Assembly: GCF_900114265.1 (NCBI RefSeq)
Contig: NZ_FPKV01000001.1
Span: 1,389,383 to 1,453,382 of the forward strand
DNA from: Flaviramulus basaltis
GTDB lineage: Bacteria; Bacteroidota; Bacteroidia; Flavobacteriales; Flavobacteriaceae
DNA length: 64,000 bases
Reading direction: 5' to 3'
The position numbers and the translations under genes were made by a program. Under the pieces are notes generated by a model, which was not told the DNA's origin, ran no database searches, and saw only the letters and a list, made by a program, of their open reading frames with translations. Shown piece after piece: positions 45,673 through 55,385 of the stretch (the first letter of the stretch is position 1; the number at the start of each line of letters is the position of its first letter).

Positions 45673-47922
45673 ATGAAATACATATTATATATAGTAATAT
45701 TACTTCCAGCGTGTCTTTTTTCTCAAGATAATATTAAAGGCATGATTATGGAAGCCAATGAAAAAAAGGAACATATAGGGTTGGCTGGTGCAAATGTTTA
45801 TTGGTTAAACACAGAAGTTGGTTCAGTTACAGATCTAGATGGGTCTTTTACAATTCCGTATAAACCAGATTACAAAAAATTAGTGATTAGTTACATAGGT
45901 TTTAAAACAGATACCATAAGTATTACTGAACCTAAAATGATACATCATTGGTTGCAACCAACCGATAATTTGGATGAGATAACAGTAACTTCACGAAAGC
46001 AAACGACATCAAAATCATATTTCCAAGCAGAAAATGTGATAAGAGTGAGTAGCGATGAATTATTAAAAGCAGCATGTTGTAATCTCTCAGAAAGCTTTGA
46101 AACCAATCCATCTATAGATGTGAATTTCGCTGATGCAGTAACTGGCACCAAACAAATAAAAATGTTAGGGCTTACAAGTCCGTATATTTTAATAGCAACC
46201 GAAAATATTCCATCTATTCGTGGTGCTTCTCAAGCTTTTGGTTTAAGTTTTATTCCAGGTACTTGGGTAGAAAGTATACAGATAACCAAAGGCGCAGGTA
46301 GTGTGGTTAATGGTTATGAAAGTATTGCAGGACAAATTAATGCAGAACTTGTAAAACCTTCAACCGATGATAAATTGTTTGTTAATTTTTATGGAGCATC
46401 TAGCGAAAGGTTAGAATTAAATACACACATAAATACAAAAGTGAGCAATAAATGGCATACAGGTTTTTATTTACATGGCAATACACACAATAAAAAACAT
46501 GATGTTAATGATGATGGCTTTTTAGATATGCCATTGTATAATCAAATTAATATTATGAATCGTTGGCAGTATACAAATACAGAAAAAGGTTTTGTAAGTT
46601 TCATTAATTTTAAATTTTTAAATGATGAAAAACAAACGGGTCAAGTTAATTTTAATCCTGATAAAGATAAGTTAACTGCCAATTCATGGGGAAGTGAAAT
46701 TGATACTAAACGTTATGAGGTTTCAGCTAAATTAGGATATGTAAATCCAGAAATTCCTTGGCAAAGTATTGGTGTTCAAACGGCATTTAGTAGTCATAAA
46801 CAACAGTCATATTTTGGTATAAATCAATATCATATTACACAGAATAGTTTGTATGCTAATGCCATTTATAATTCTATTATAAGTGATTCCAGACATAAAA
46901 TAAAAACAGGAATAAGTTATACTTATGATCATTATGATGAGTTTTTAGAAGCTCAAAATCTGGATTCAAACTATAAAAGAACTGAGCGTTCTGCGGGTGC
47001 TTTTTTTGAATACAATTTTGATAATTTAGAAAAATTGAATCTAACAGCTGGTTTACGTATCGACAATCATAATTTATTAGGCACTTTTGTAACGCCTAGG
47101 CTTCACGCGCGTTATACACCTTGGGAAAAATCAGCTTTAAGAGTGTCTTTCGGACGCGGAAAAAGAAGTGCTAATATTTTTGCCGAAAACCAAAGTATGT
47201 TTTCTACATCAAGAACCATAAATATTTTAAATACAGGTGGAAAAATTTATGGTTTAGATCCTGAAATCGCATGGAATTATGGTGTTTCTTTTTTGCAAGG
47301 CTTTAATCTTTTTGGAAGAAAAGCGGATGTGACTTTAGATTATTATAAAACCGATTTTAAAAATCAAATTGTAGTAGATTATGAAAATCCACAAGAGGTT
47401 AATTTTTATAATTTAGATGGGAAAAGTTATGCTAATAGTTTTCAATTAGAATTTAATTATAACGCTTTTGAGCACTTTGATTTGCGAACAGCATATAAAT
47501 ATTACGATGTAAAAACAGATTATAATGTTGGTAAACTGGAAAAACCGTTAATGCCAACACATCGTTTGTTTGCGAATGTTTCATACGAAACAGGAAAAGA
47601 AGATAATGGTAGTCATTGGAAGTTTGATGCAACATTTAATTGGCTAGGAAGTCAAAGGTTTTCTTCAACTGCAACAAATCCTATTCAATATCAATTACCA
47701 GAACGTACTCCAACAGTTGGGACTTTGAATGCCCAAATAACCAAAGTATTTTCTCCAAAATTTGAATTATATTTAGGAGGAGAAAATATAACAAATGTAA
47801 GACAGTCTAATCCTATTTTAGGAGCAGATGATCCTTTTGGTTCGAATTTTGATACTAATTTTGTATACGGGCCAATTTTTGGAAGTATGTATTACGCAGG
47901 ACTAAGATTTAAAATAAAATAA
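45673..47922 (+). CDS. TonB-dependent outer-membrane receptor, probably for a metal
   Basis: A 749-residue receptor. It has a signal peptide (LPACLFSQ), an N-terminal carboxypeptidase-like regulatory beta domain (residues ~22-95, VYWLNTEVGSVTDLDGSFTI), a plug domain (LLKAACCNLSESFETNPS near 133, then GSVVNGYESIAGQINAEL) and a long beta-barrel ending with FGSMYYAGLRFKIK. The unusual CC in the plug, the HYC_CC_PP protein upstream and the HMA protein 5 bases downstream suggest transport of copper or another soft metal. No SusD partner is present, so a glycan role is unlikely. Confidence 0.92.
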   Translation: MKYILYIVILLPACLFSQDNIKGMIMEANEKKEHIGLAGANVYWLNTEVGSVTDLDGSFTIPYKPDYKKLVISYIGFKTDTISITEPKMIHHWLQPTDNLDEITVTSRKQTTSKSYFQAENVIRVSSDELLKAACCNLSESFETNPSIDVNFADAVTGTKQIKMLGLTSPYILIATENIPSIRGASQAFGLSFIPGTWVESIQITKGAGSVVNGYESIAGQINAELVKPSTDDKLFVNFYGASSERLELNTHINTKVSNKWHTGFYLHGNTHNKKHDVNDDGFLDMPLYNQINIMNRWQYTNTEKGFVSFINFKFLNDEKQTGQVNFNPDKDKLTANSWGSEIDTKRYEVSAKLGYVNPEIPWQSIGVQTAFSSHKQQSYFGINQYHITQNSLYANAIYNSIISDSRHKIKTGISYTYDHYDEFLEAQNLDSNYKRTERSAGAFFEYNFDNLEKLNLTAGLRIDNHNLLGTFVTPRLHARYTPWEKSALRVSFGRGKRSANIFAENQSMFSTSRTINILNTGGKIYGLDPEIAWNYGVSFLQGFNLFGRKADVTLDYYKTDFKNQIVVDYENPQEVNFYNLDGKSYANSFQLEFNYNAFEHFDLRTAYKYYDVKTDYNVGKLEKPLMPTHRLFANVSYETGKEDNGSHWKFDATFNWLGSQRFSSTATNPIQYQLPERTPTVGTLNAQITKVFSPKFELYLGGENITNVRQSNPILGADDPFGSNFDTNFVYGPIFGSMYYAGLRFKIK

Positions 47923-47927
47923 AAGAA

Positions 47928-48281
47928 ATGAAAAAAGTAATAACAATAACTTTACTATTTATAGGAGTAGCAACATATGCACAAAACAAAAATGCTAAAG
48001 CATCCATTGAGGTAGATGGTGTTTGTATGATGTGTAAATCTAGAATTGAAAAGGCATGTTTAAGTACTAAAGGTGTAAAAAGTGCTATTTGGAATGTGAA
48101 AACACATGAGTTAAAACTGTTTTTTGATGAACGTAAAATAGATTTAAAAACGATACAATCTAACATTGTAGCTGTTGGTCATGATACTAAAGAATTAAAA
48201 GCAACAGACGAAATATATAATAGTATTGATCCGTGTTGTAAGTATAGAGATGAAGAGGTGGTGAAAGATCATGAAGACTAA
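47928..48281 (+). CDS. Secreted heavy-metal-associated (HMA) domain protein
   Basis: A 117-residue protein with a signal peptide (TLLFIGVATYAQ). One HMA ferredoxin-like domain follows, with the metal motif GVCMMCKSRIEKA near residue 31 (CxxC) and a second Cys pair in IDPCCKYRDEE near the C-terminus. It could bind Cu(I) or similar in the periplasm. It begins 5 bases after the TonB receptor stop and is followed by a terminator, so it is the last gene of this metal unit. Confidence 0.9.
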   Translation: MKKVITITLLFIGVATYAQNKNAKASIEVDGVCMMCKSRIEKACLSTKGVKSAIWNVKTHELKLFFDERKIDLKTIQSNIVAVGHDTKELKATDEIYNSIDPCCKYRDEEVVKDHED

Positions 48282-48290
48282 TAAAAACTA

Positions 48291-48322
48291 AAAAAAGCCT
48301 GAACTTAAATTCAGGCTTTTTT
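48291..48322. terminator. Intrinsic terminator after the HMA gene
   Basis: GCCTGAA (48297-48303) pairs with TTCAGGC (48310-48316) around CTTAAA, extended by an A-run before and a T-run after. It lies 10 bases after the HMA stop. Confidence 0.9.
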
Positions 48323-48401
48323 TAGTTAATTATTTGCTAATAAAATAATAACGAATCATAATAATTTGTAAATTTAAGTAGTTCTTAAAATGATATATAT
48401 T

Positions 48402-48488
48402 ATGGAACAACAAAAGCCAAAAGGAAAGTCGGTTTTACCAAAACAAACGGTAAAAAAGACAATACTGTCTGCTGCTAAGAAGAAGTAG
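48402..48488 (+). CDS. Possible 28-residue lysine-rich small protein
   Basis: ATG 48402 to TAG 48488 encodes a strongly basic peptide (start MEQQKPKGKSVLPK, end SAAKKK) with ten Lys in 28 residues. An in-frame ATG at 48390 would add four residues. It lies between two intrinsic terminators in a 381-base gap with no other gene, so it would form its own small transcript. I recognise no family. Composition resembles small ribosome- or nucleic-acid-binding proteins, but this is speculative. Confidence 0.4.
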   Translation: MEQQKPKGKSVLPKQTVKKTILSAAKKK

Positions 48489-48497
48489 TCAGTTATT

Positions 48498-48520
48498 AGG
48501 GATTATTAGTAATAAGCCCT
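48498..48520. repeat. Hairpin downstream of the small basic ORF
   Basis: AGGG-A-TTATTA-G-TAATAA-G-CCCT forms a near-perfect stem-loop starting 10 bases after the TAG of the small ORF. There is no T-run, so it is not a standard terminator; it could stabilise the 3' end of a small transcript. Confidence 0.45.
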
Positions 48521-48546
48521 GATTTTAAGGAAAGTAATTTTTAAGT

Positions 48547-48571
48547 ACCACCTTCCAAAGAGGTGGTTTTA
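48547..48571 (+). terminator. Intrinsic terminator of the small ORF region
   Basis: ACCACCT (48547-48553) pairs with AGGTGGT (48561-48567) around TCCAAAG, followed by TTT and further T-rich sequence. It gives the plus-strand small ORF region its own transcript end. Confidence 0.75.
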
Positions 48572-48601
48572 TATTTTATTAAACTGTTGTTTTAGCATCA
48601 T

Positions 48602-48636
48602 AAAAAAAACGCCCCAAAATAAATTGAGGCGTTTTT
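48602..48636 (-). terminator. Intrinsic terminator of the groES-groL operon
   Basis: On the minus strand AACGCCTCAA pairs with TTGGGGCGTT around a short AT loop, followed by a T-run. It lies about 27 bases after the groL stop. Confidence 0.88.
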
Positions 48637-48662
48637 AATATAATTGTGTATCAAAAAATTGA

Positions 48663-50300
<1,638 letters not shown>

Positions 50301-50319
50301 TTAGTTTTTTAACTGTTTA

Positions 50320-50595
50320 TTAAACAATTGCTAATATGTCGCTTTCGCGCATGATTAAATAATCTTTACCATCTAGTTTAAGTTCTGTTCCGGCATATTT
50401 GCCATATAAAACAGTATCGCCAACTTTTACAGTAATAGGTTCGTCTTTTGTGCCTTTTCCAGCAGCAACAACAGTTCCTTTTTGTGGTTTTTCTTTAGCG
50501 TTATCTGGAATAATAATTCCTGAAGCTGTTTTAGTTTCAGCTGCAGCTGGTTCAATAAGAACTCTATCTGCTAATGGTTTAATGTTTAATGCCAT
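50320..50595 (-). CDS. groES: Co-chaperonin GroES
   Basis: The 91-residue lid of Gro[24 protein letters not shown] at the N-terminus contains the start of the mobile loop, followed by [17 protein letters not shown] and [21 protein letters not shown]. It is the first gene of groES-groL. Its upstream region carries a sigma-54-like promoter (50644-50659) and a 14-bp palindrome, not a CIRCE element. Confidence 0.98.
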   Translation of the reverse strand: MALNIKPLADRVLIEPAAAETKTASGIIIPDNAKEKPQKGTVVAAGKGTKDEPITVKVGDTVLYGKYAGTELKLDGKDYLIMRESDILAIV

Positions 50596-50628
50596 TTGTT
50601 ATATATTTTTAATTTAAAAATTAATGTT

Positions 50629-50642
50629 AACGCTTAAGCGTT
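50629..50642. promoter_or_regulatory. 14-bp perfect palindrome in the groES leader, possible operator
   Basis: AACGCTTAAGCGTT is a perfect palindrome 33 bases upstream of the groES ATG. It overlaps the predicted transcription start of the sigma-54-like promoter. It does not match CIRCE (TTAGCACTC-N9-GAGTGCTAA). An operator role is inferred from position and symmetry. Confidence 0.45.
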
Positions 50643-50643
50643 G

Positions 50644-50659
50644 TGCTAAAAATGTGCCA
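50644..50659 (-). promoter_or_regulatory. Candidate sigma-54 (-24/-12) promoter of groES-groL
   Basis: Read on the minus strand: TGGCAC-ATTTT-TAGCA. The GG and GC doublets are at the exact sigma-54 spacing, and only one core position differs from TGGCAC-N5-TTGCA. No convincing TAnnTTTG box was seen in the short space between groES and the secG terminator. A sigma-54 activator gene lies 2 kb away (52625-53899). Confidence 0.5.
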
Positions 50660-50690
50660 ATACTTATTAACTGACAAACTTTCAGAAACA

Positions 50691-50722
50691 AAAAATGCCA
50701 ACTGTAGCAGTTGGCATTTTTT
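50691..50722. terminator. Intrinsic terminator after secG
   Basis: AAAATGCCAACTG and CAGTTGGCATTTT form a stem around TAG, with A- and T-runs on both sides. It lies about 18 bases after the secG stop on the minus strand and separates it from groES. Confidence 0.92.
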
Positions 50723-50739
50723 TTATTTTTTACATGAAG

Positions 50740-51090
50740 TTATTTTTCTGTTGAATCAGCAGGTGTTGCTGTGTCATTAGTTGCTGGAACTTCTGGTAAA
50801 GGTTGTGTAGTTGTTGCATCAGGATCTAATGCTTTTGAATCTACACTTTCTCCACCTCTGTTAATAGCTACGTTTGATAGTAAAATTAATACTAATAATA
50901 ATGTTGCTAAAGTCCATGTGCTTTTGTCTAAAAAATCGGTTGTCTTTTTTACACCACCTAGTTGTTGAGTGCCACCGCCACCAAATGATGATGATAATCC
51001 GCCTCCTTTAGGGTTTTGTACCATGATTACTACGATTAGTAGAAATGCTACCACAACTATTAGTGCTAAAAATATTGTAAACGTACTCAT
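50740..51090 (-). CDS. secG: Preprotein translocase subunit SecG
   Basis: A 116-residue protein with two membrane helices (IFLALIVVVAFLLIVVIMVQ and LATLLLVLILLSNVAI) separated by the diagnostic loop NPKGGGLSSSFGGGG. SecG assists SecYEG translocation. The C-terminal tail is acidic and Thr/Pro-rich (PEVPATNDTATPADSTEK), longer than in E. coli. The ATG shares one base with the upstream TPR-gene stop (TAATG). Confidence 0.95.
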   Translation of the reverse strand: MSTFTIFLALIVVVAFLLIVVIMVQNPKGGGLSSSFGGGGTQQLGGVKKTTDFLDKSTWTLATLLLVLILLSNVAINRGGESVDSKALDPDATTTQPLPEVPATNDTATPADSTEK

Positions 51091-52040
51091 TATTCTTTAT
51101 TGTTTTGTTCTTGTAATTGTTCTACTGCCTTAATTTGGTTTGCAAAGAAACTACTTTTTTCTGGATATTTCAAACTTAAAATCTTATAAGATTGAATTGC
51201 TTTTTTATAGTTTTTTTGCTCTACATAAATACGTGCTAAAGTCTCTGTCATTAATGACTCTGGCTGTATCATTTGTGCTTTAGCTAAATTGCCTTTTTGT
51301 GTTAAGGGTTTAGCAGGGCTTATCTTTGGTTTTTTTAAAATGAATTTATCAATCAATTCAAATTTTTTCTCTTTATCTAATGCGTCTGTGGAGCTAATAT
51401 TAACTTCAGCTTCTTTCTCGTTTTCTTTGTTTTCTGCTTCTCTTTGGATAGGTTTGAAACAGGTTAGCTTTAGCCATTCATTAAAAGAGTGATTTTCTTT
51501 TTTATCAAAAGGAAGCGGTTTGCCTAAGTTTAGTATTTCATCGGCAGAAGCATCTTGAGTTTTTGTTTCTTTAGTAGCTTTTTCAATAGTTTCAGATTCA
51601 TCTAAAATAAAACTTTTTACTGGTCGAGCTTCTTTAGGTTGAAATAGAGCAGGGTCTAAAACGCCATCGGTATCGTTAATTTGCTGTTTTAGGGCATCAT
51701 CAATAGAAACACTTTTTTCAACAGAAATATCTTCAATATCAACATCAATATCTTTTAAATTAGCGATGTTTTGTTTTATAAATTGTGAGATTTCATTTTG
51801 TATAAAGGCTTCTGATGTTATAAAATCGAATAGAATACTTCTATCGGTTGTATAGGCTGCAGTAGTTTTAAGTTCTTGATTGTAATTAATGCTACTTTGG
51901 TCTTTTAAACCTTTAAGGTAAATGGCGCGTGCCGATTGAAAATAAGGAAATTCATCAGTAATAGATTTTACAGCTTCTGTTTGATTGTGCGTGATAGCTT
52001 GCGGGTGTTGAAGTATATATGTGAAATCTGTTTGAGTCAT
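51090..52040 (-). CDS. TPR-containing cytoplasmic protein of the lptE-secG block
   Basis: A 316-residue protein from ATG 52040, which shares a base with the lptE stop (TAATG). The N-terminus (TDFTYILQHPQAITHNQTEA) is a conserved start in Bacteroidota. The middle is charged and low in complexity, and the C-terminus carries a tetratricopeptide-like unit (MTETLARIYVEQKNYKKAIQ, then SYKILSLKYPEKSSFFANQI). No signal peptide is present. Function is unknown. The tight coupling on both sides suggests a link to envelope biogenesis. The ATG two codons earlier lies inside lptE and is less likely. Confidence 0.82.
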   Translation of the reverse strand: MTQTDFTYILQHPQAITHNQTEAVKSITDEFPYFQSARAIYLKGLKDQSSINYNQELKTTAAYTTDRSILFDFITSEAFIQNEISQFIKQNIANLKDIDVDIEDISVEKSVSIDDALKQQINDTDGVLDPALFQPKEARPVKSFILDESETIEKATKETKTQDASADEILNLGKPLPFDKKENHSFNEWLKLTCFKPIQREAENKENEKEAEVNISSTDALDKEKKFELIDKFILKKPKISPAKPLTQKGNLAKAQMIQPESLMTETLARIYVEQKNYKKAIQSYKILSLKYPEKSSFFANQIKAVEQLQEQNNKE

Positions 52041-52549
52041 TACCATTTCGCTAAGGTTGCATTAAAAATATCTTGCGTGATGCGTTCAAAAATCTCTTCA
52101 TGTGCAGCAGTTTTTTGAGAGCCAACTAGCTGTGAACTTCCTGGGTAATCGTAATAAAAAGAAAAGGATTGATCTAAATCATCATCTTCATTTTTTTTAT
52201 TATAAAATCGAAGCTTAACACTTATTGTTAATCTGTTTTGTGCTGCTGTATTCTGTGATGTTGCTGTGGTTGGAGAAATTCTATAATCTGTTATTTCGCC
52301 TTCGTAAACCAAGTCGCCATTTGAGGGCACTAAATTTAAGTTGGTTTGATTTTGAATTAAATCTTCAAGAGCCAATTTAAAATCACGCTCTAAACCAGGC
52401 TCTACTAGCAATGCTGTGTTTTCAAAACGATTAACTTGATATGTTTCTGTACCTGCAGGTATTGATGCTCCTGTAAAAGAATAGAAGCCACAACTAGAAA
52501 GTAAAAAGCTAGAGGTTAAAATTGAAAAGTATAATAAGTGTTTTTTCAT
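52040..52549 (-). CDS. lptE: LptE family LPS-assembly lipoprotein
   Basis: From ATG 52549 the protein has 169 residues with a lipoprotein signal (LTSSFLLSSC). The following GFYSFTGASIP and the beta-alpha pattern fit Bacteroidota LptE, which plugs the LptD barrel for LPS export. DYRISPTTATSQNTAAQNRL resembles the central strand-loop of the family. A longer frame from 52579 would begin in a dispersed-repeat-like sequence (LSLSKH), so the shorter start is chosen. Confidence 0.88.
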   Translation of the reverse strand: MKKHLLYFSILTSSFLLSSCGFYSFTGASIPAGTETYQVNRFENTALLVEPGLERDFKLALEDLIQNQTNLNLVPSNGDLVYEGEITDYRISPTTATSQNTAAQNRLTISVKLRFYNKKNEDDDLDQSFSFYYDYPGSSQLVGSQKTAAHEEIFERITQDIFNATLAKW

Positions 52550-52559
52550 GTTTTTAATA

Positions 52560-52583
52560 TGCTTTGACAAACTCAGCATGACA
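52560..52583. repeat. Short imperfect palindromic repeat of a type seen dispersed in many genomes
   Basis: The 24 bases begin TGCTTTGACAAACTCAGCAT and are partly palindromic (ATGCT...AGCAT). Closely similar sequences (GCTTCGACAAGCTCAGC-like, translating to LSLSKH) are familiar REP-like intergenic repeats. It lies in the 75-base gap between lptE and the sigma-54 activator gene. No second copy was noticed in this window. Confidence 0.5.
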
Positions 52584-52624
52584 TTTTATAAACGATTATG
52601 TTTTTGTTTTGTTGTTTTAAAATT

Positions 52625-53899
52625 CTAAAGGTCGTATTGTTTAATCTTTCTGTATAGAGTCCGTTCGCTAATACCCAACTCGGCAGCTGCTAATTTACGT
52701 TTTCCGCTGTGACGTTCAAGCGATTTTTTTATTAATTCTAACTCTTTATCGTGTAATGATAAGGTTTCTTCCTCTTCAATTTCTTCTGCAAAATGATATT
52801 TGTCTTGAATAGTATTTATTTCTTCATTGTTAGAAGAATGCTCAGGAATTGAAATAACTTCAGTATTAGTATTGTCTAAAGAATCTTCGTAATCGGCATC
52901 TTCTTCGTCATCATTTCCATAGATTTTTTGAATAAGGCTTTCGTTATTCTTCTCAACATCTTTTACATTGCCATTTTTCATGAGTTCCATGGTCAATTTT
53001 TTCAAATCGTTGAGGTCACTTTTCATATCAAAAAGGACTTTGTACAAGATTTCACGTTCGCTACTAAAATCACTTTCAGCTTTTGATGTTTTGATAACTG
53101 CAGGCAAATTATTACCAGATGTTGGTAAATAACTTCTTAATGTATCTATTGAAATAGTTCTGTCTTGTTCTAATACTGAAACTTGTTCAGCTATATTTCG
53201 TAGTTGACGAATATTACCGCTCCATCTGTGTTTTAAAAGAGCTTGTACAGCATTGTCGGTTAATTTAACCGTTGGCATTTTATATTTTAATGCAAAGTCG
53301 CTAGCAAATTTTCTAAACAGTAAATGTATGTCTTCTTGGCGGTCGCGTAAAGGCGGTAAATGAATATCTACAGTGCTTAATCTATAATATAAATCTTCAC
53401 GAAATTTCTCTTTTTGTATCGCTTCAAACATATTTACATTTGTAGCTGCTACAATACGCACATTGGTTTTTTGTACTTTACTTGAGCCTACTTTTAAAAA
53501 CTCACCATTTTCAAGTACACGTAATAAGCGAACTTGAGTTGTTAATGGTAACTCGCCAACTTCATCAAGAAAAATGGTTCCGCCATCGGCAACTTCAAAA
53601 TAACCTTCGCGAGTTTGTGTTGCTCCTGTAAAAGCACCTTTTTCGTGTCCAAATAATTCACTATCAATAGTTCCTTCTGGTATGGCTCCACAGTTTACTG
53701 CAATATATTTGTTGTGTTTTCTGTGTGATAATTGATGTATTATTTTTGGAATACTCTCTTTACCAACACCACTTTCGCCAGTAACCAAAACCGAAATATC
53801 GGTAGGTGCTACTTGAATCGCTTTTTCAATGGCACGATTTAAAGATTGACTATTGCCAATAATACCAAATCGTTGTTTTATAGCTTGAACTGATTCCAT
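52625..53899 (-). CDS. Sigma-54-dependent transcriptional activator (AAA+), without receiver domain
   Basis: A 424-residue protein beginning directly with the AAA+ domain. Walker A is GESGVGKE near residue 42, the sigma-54 contact loop GAFTGAT near 92, Walker B-like GGTIFLDEVGEL near 108 and the R-finger region REDLYYRLSTV near 170. A C-terminal Fis-type HTH (LAAAELGISERTLYRKIKQY) binds DNA. Between them lies a long acidic linker (around residues 325-390, with NDDEEDADYED). No N-terminal sensory or receiver domain exists, so activation must be by a partner or constitutive. It lies 3 bases after miaB. Confidence 0.95.
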   Translation of the reverse strand: MESVQAIKQRFGIIGNSQSLNRAIEKAIQVAPTDISVLVTGESGVGKESIPKIIHQLSHRKHNKYIAVNCGAIPEGTIDSELFGHEKGAFTGATQTREGYFEVADGGTIFLDEVGELPLTTQVRLLRVLENGEFLKVGSSKVQKTNVRIVAATNVNMFEAIQKEKFREDLYYRLSTVDIHLPPLRDRQEDIHLLFRKFASDFALKYKMPTVKLTDNAVQALLKHRWSGNIRQLRNIAEQVSVLEQDRTISIDTLRSYLPTSGNNLPAVIKTSKAESDFSSEREILYKVLFDMKSDLNDLKKLTMELMKNGNVKDVEKNNESLIQKIYGNDDEEDADYEDSLDNTNTEVISIPEHSSNNEEINTIQDKYHFAEEIEEEETLSLHDKELELIKKSLERHSGKRKLAAAELGISERTLYRKIKQYDL

Positions 53900-53902
53900 T
53901 TT

Positions 53903-55351
53903 TTAATTATTTTCACTTAAACCAATAGCTTCACCAATAAGTGTAGCGCTGGTGCAATCTGTAACTTTTACATTTACAAACTCACCAATTTTATAGTCAT
54001 CTTTTGGAAAAACACATACAATATTTTGCGGTGTGCTTCCAGACCATTGAGTGTTTGATTTTTTTGATTCTTTCTCAATTAAAACCTCTACAACTGTATT
54101 TAAATGTTCTTTGGTTCTAATTTCGCTGTGTATTCTTTGTAAATCTACAATATCTTGTAGTCTGCGTTTTTTTGTTTCTTCAGGAACATCATCTTCCATA
54201 TTTCTACCCGCCATAGTTCCTGGGCGTTCAGAATACGTAAACATATATCCAAAATTGTATTTCACATACTCCATTAAAGATACCGTATCTTGAAAATCGG
54301 CTTCAGTTTCTGTTGGAAAACCAACAATCATATCTTGACTTATAGAGCAGTTTGGAATTATTTTCCTGATATTATCAATCAGTTCAAAATATTCTTCACG
54401 AGTATGTAAGCGATTCATTTCTTTTAAAATACGATTGCTCCCGCTTTGTACAGGTAAATGAATATGGTTACAAATATTTTGAAATTTCGCCATGGTTTGA
54501 ACCACATCTAAAGTTAAATCTTGTGGGTTTGAAGTTGAAAAACGAATACGCATTTTAGGTTGTGCTTTGGCGCAAAGTTCTAATAGTTTTGAGAAGTTTA
54601 CCGCTGTTGCTTTTTGCATGTCGCTGGCTTTTTCAAAATCTTTTTTAAGTCCGCCGCCATACCAAAGAAAGCTATCTACATTTTGCCCAAGTAGGGTAAT
54701 TTCTTTATAGCCTTTATTCCATAAATCGTTAACTTCTTCAAGAATGCTTTGTGGGTCTCTGCTGCGTTCACGACCACGAGTAAATGGTACAACACAAAAT
54801 GTACACATATTATCGCAACCACGAGTAATAGATACTAAAGCAGTCACACCGTTAGTGTTTAAACGTACGGGAGAAATGTCGCCATAAGTTTCTTCTTTTG
54901 AAAGAATAACGTTTATTGCATCTCGGCCTTCATCAACTTCGGCTAGTAAGTTTGGTAAATCTTTATAGGCATCTGGTCCAACAACTAAATCAACAATTTT
55001 CTCTTCTTCAAGAAATTTTGTTTTTAAGCGTTCGGCCATACAGCCTAAAACACCAACCTTCATTTTTGGATTAATGTCGCGTTTTACAGCGTTATATTTT
55101 TCTAAACGTTTGCGAACAGTTTGTTCTGCTTTATCGCGAATAGAACAAGTGTTTACTAAAACTAAATCGGCTTCTTCAAGGTTTTTTGTTGTGTTAAAAC
55201 CTTGCTCAGACATTATAGAGGCTACAATTTCACTATCACTAAAATTCATAGCACAACCGTAACTTTCAATAAAAAGTTTTCGTTTGTTACTTTCTTTTTG
55301 TTCTAAAACTAAAGATTCTCCTTGTTTATTTTCGTCTATAATTTTCTCCAT
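53903..55351 (-). CDS. miaB: tRNA-2-methylthio-N6-dimethylallyladenosine synthase
   Basis: MiaB is a radical SAM methylthiotransferase acting on i6A37 of tRNAs. The 482-residue sequence has an N-terminal UPF0004 domain with cluster Cys in ESYGCAMNFSDSE, VNTCSIRDKAE and GVLGCMAERL. The radical SAM motif RGCDNMCTFCVVPFTRG is near residue 178. A TRAM domain at the end (VLIEKESKKSNTQWSGSTPQ) completes it. The sigma-54 activator follows after 3 bases, so they share a transcript driven from the promoter at 55386-55417. Confidence 0.97.
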   Translation of the reverse strand: MEKIIDENKQGESLVLEQKESNKRKLFIESYGCAMNFSDSEIVASIMSEQGFNTTKNLEEADLVLVNTCSIRDKAEQTVRKRLEKYNAVKRDINPKMKVGVLGCMAERLKTKFLEEEKIVDLVVGPDAYKDLPNLLAEVDEGRDAINVILSKEETYGDISPVRLNTNGVTALVSITRGCDNMCTFCVVPFTRGRERSRDPQSILEEVNDLWNKGYKEITLLGQNVDSFLWYGGGLKKDFEKASDMQKATAVNFSKLLELCAKAQPKMRIRFSTSNPQDLTLDVVQTMAKFQNICNHIHLPVQSGSNRILKEMNRLHTREEYFELIDNIRKIIPNCSISQDMIVGFPTETEADFQDTVSLMEYVKYNFGYMFTYSERPGTMAGRNMEDDVPEETKKRRLQDIVDLQRIHSEIRTKEHLNTVVEVLIEKESKKSNTQWSGSTPQNIVCVFPKDDYKIGEFVNVKVTDCTSATLIGEAIGLSENN

Positions 55352-55385
55352 AGTATACTGAAACGGGTATCATTCAATAAGCATG

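Noticed and set aside
50596..50690. CIRCE/HrcA operator upstream of groES
   Set aside because: The TTAGCACTC-N9-GAGTGCTAA pattern is absent; only the AACGCTTAAGCGTT palindrome is present.
52550..52579. LptE start in the LSLSKH segment
   Set aside because: This is the reading of a dispersed-type repeat; the lipoprotein signal begins at ATG 52549.
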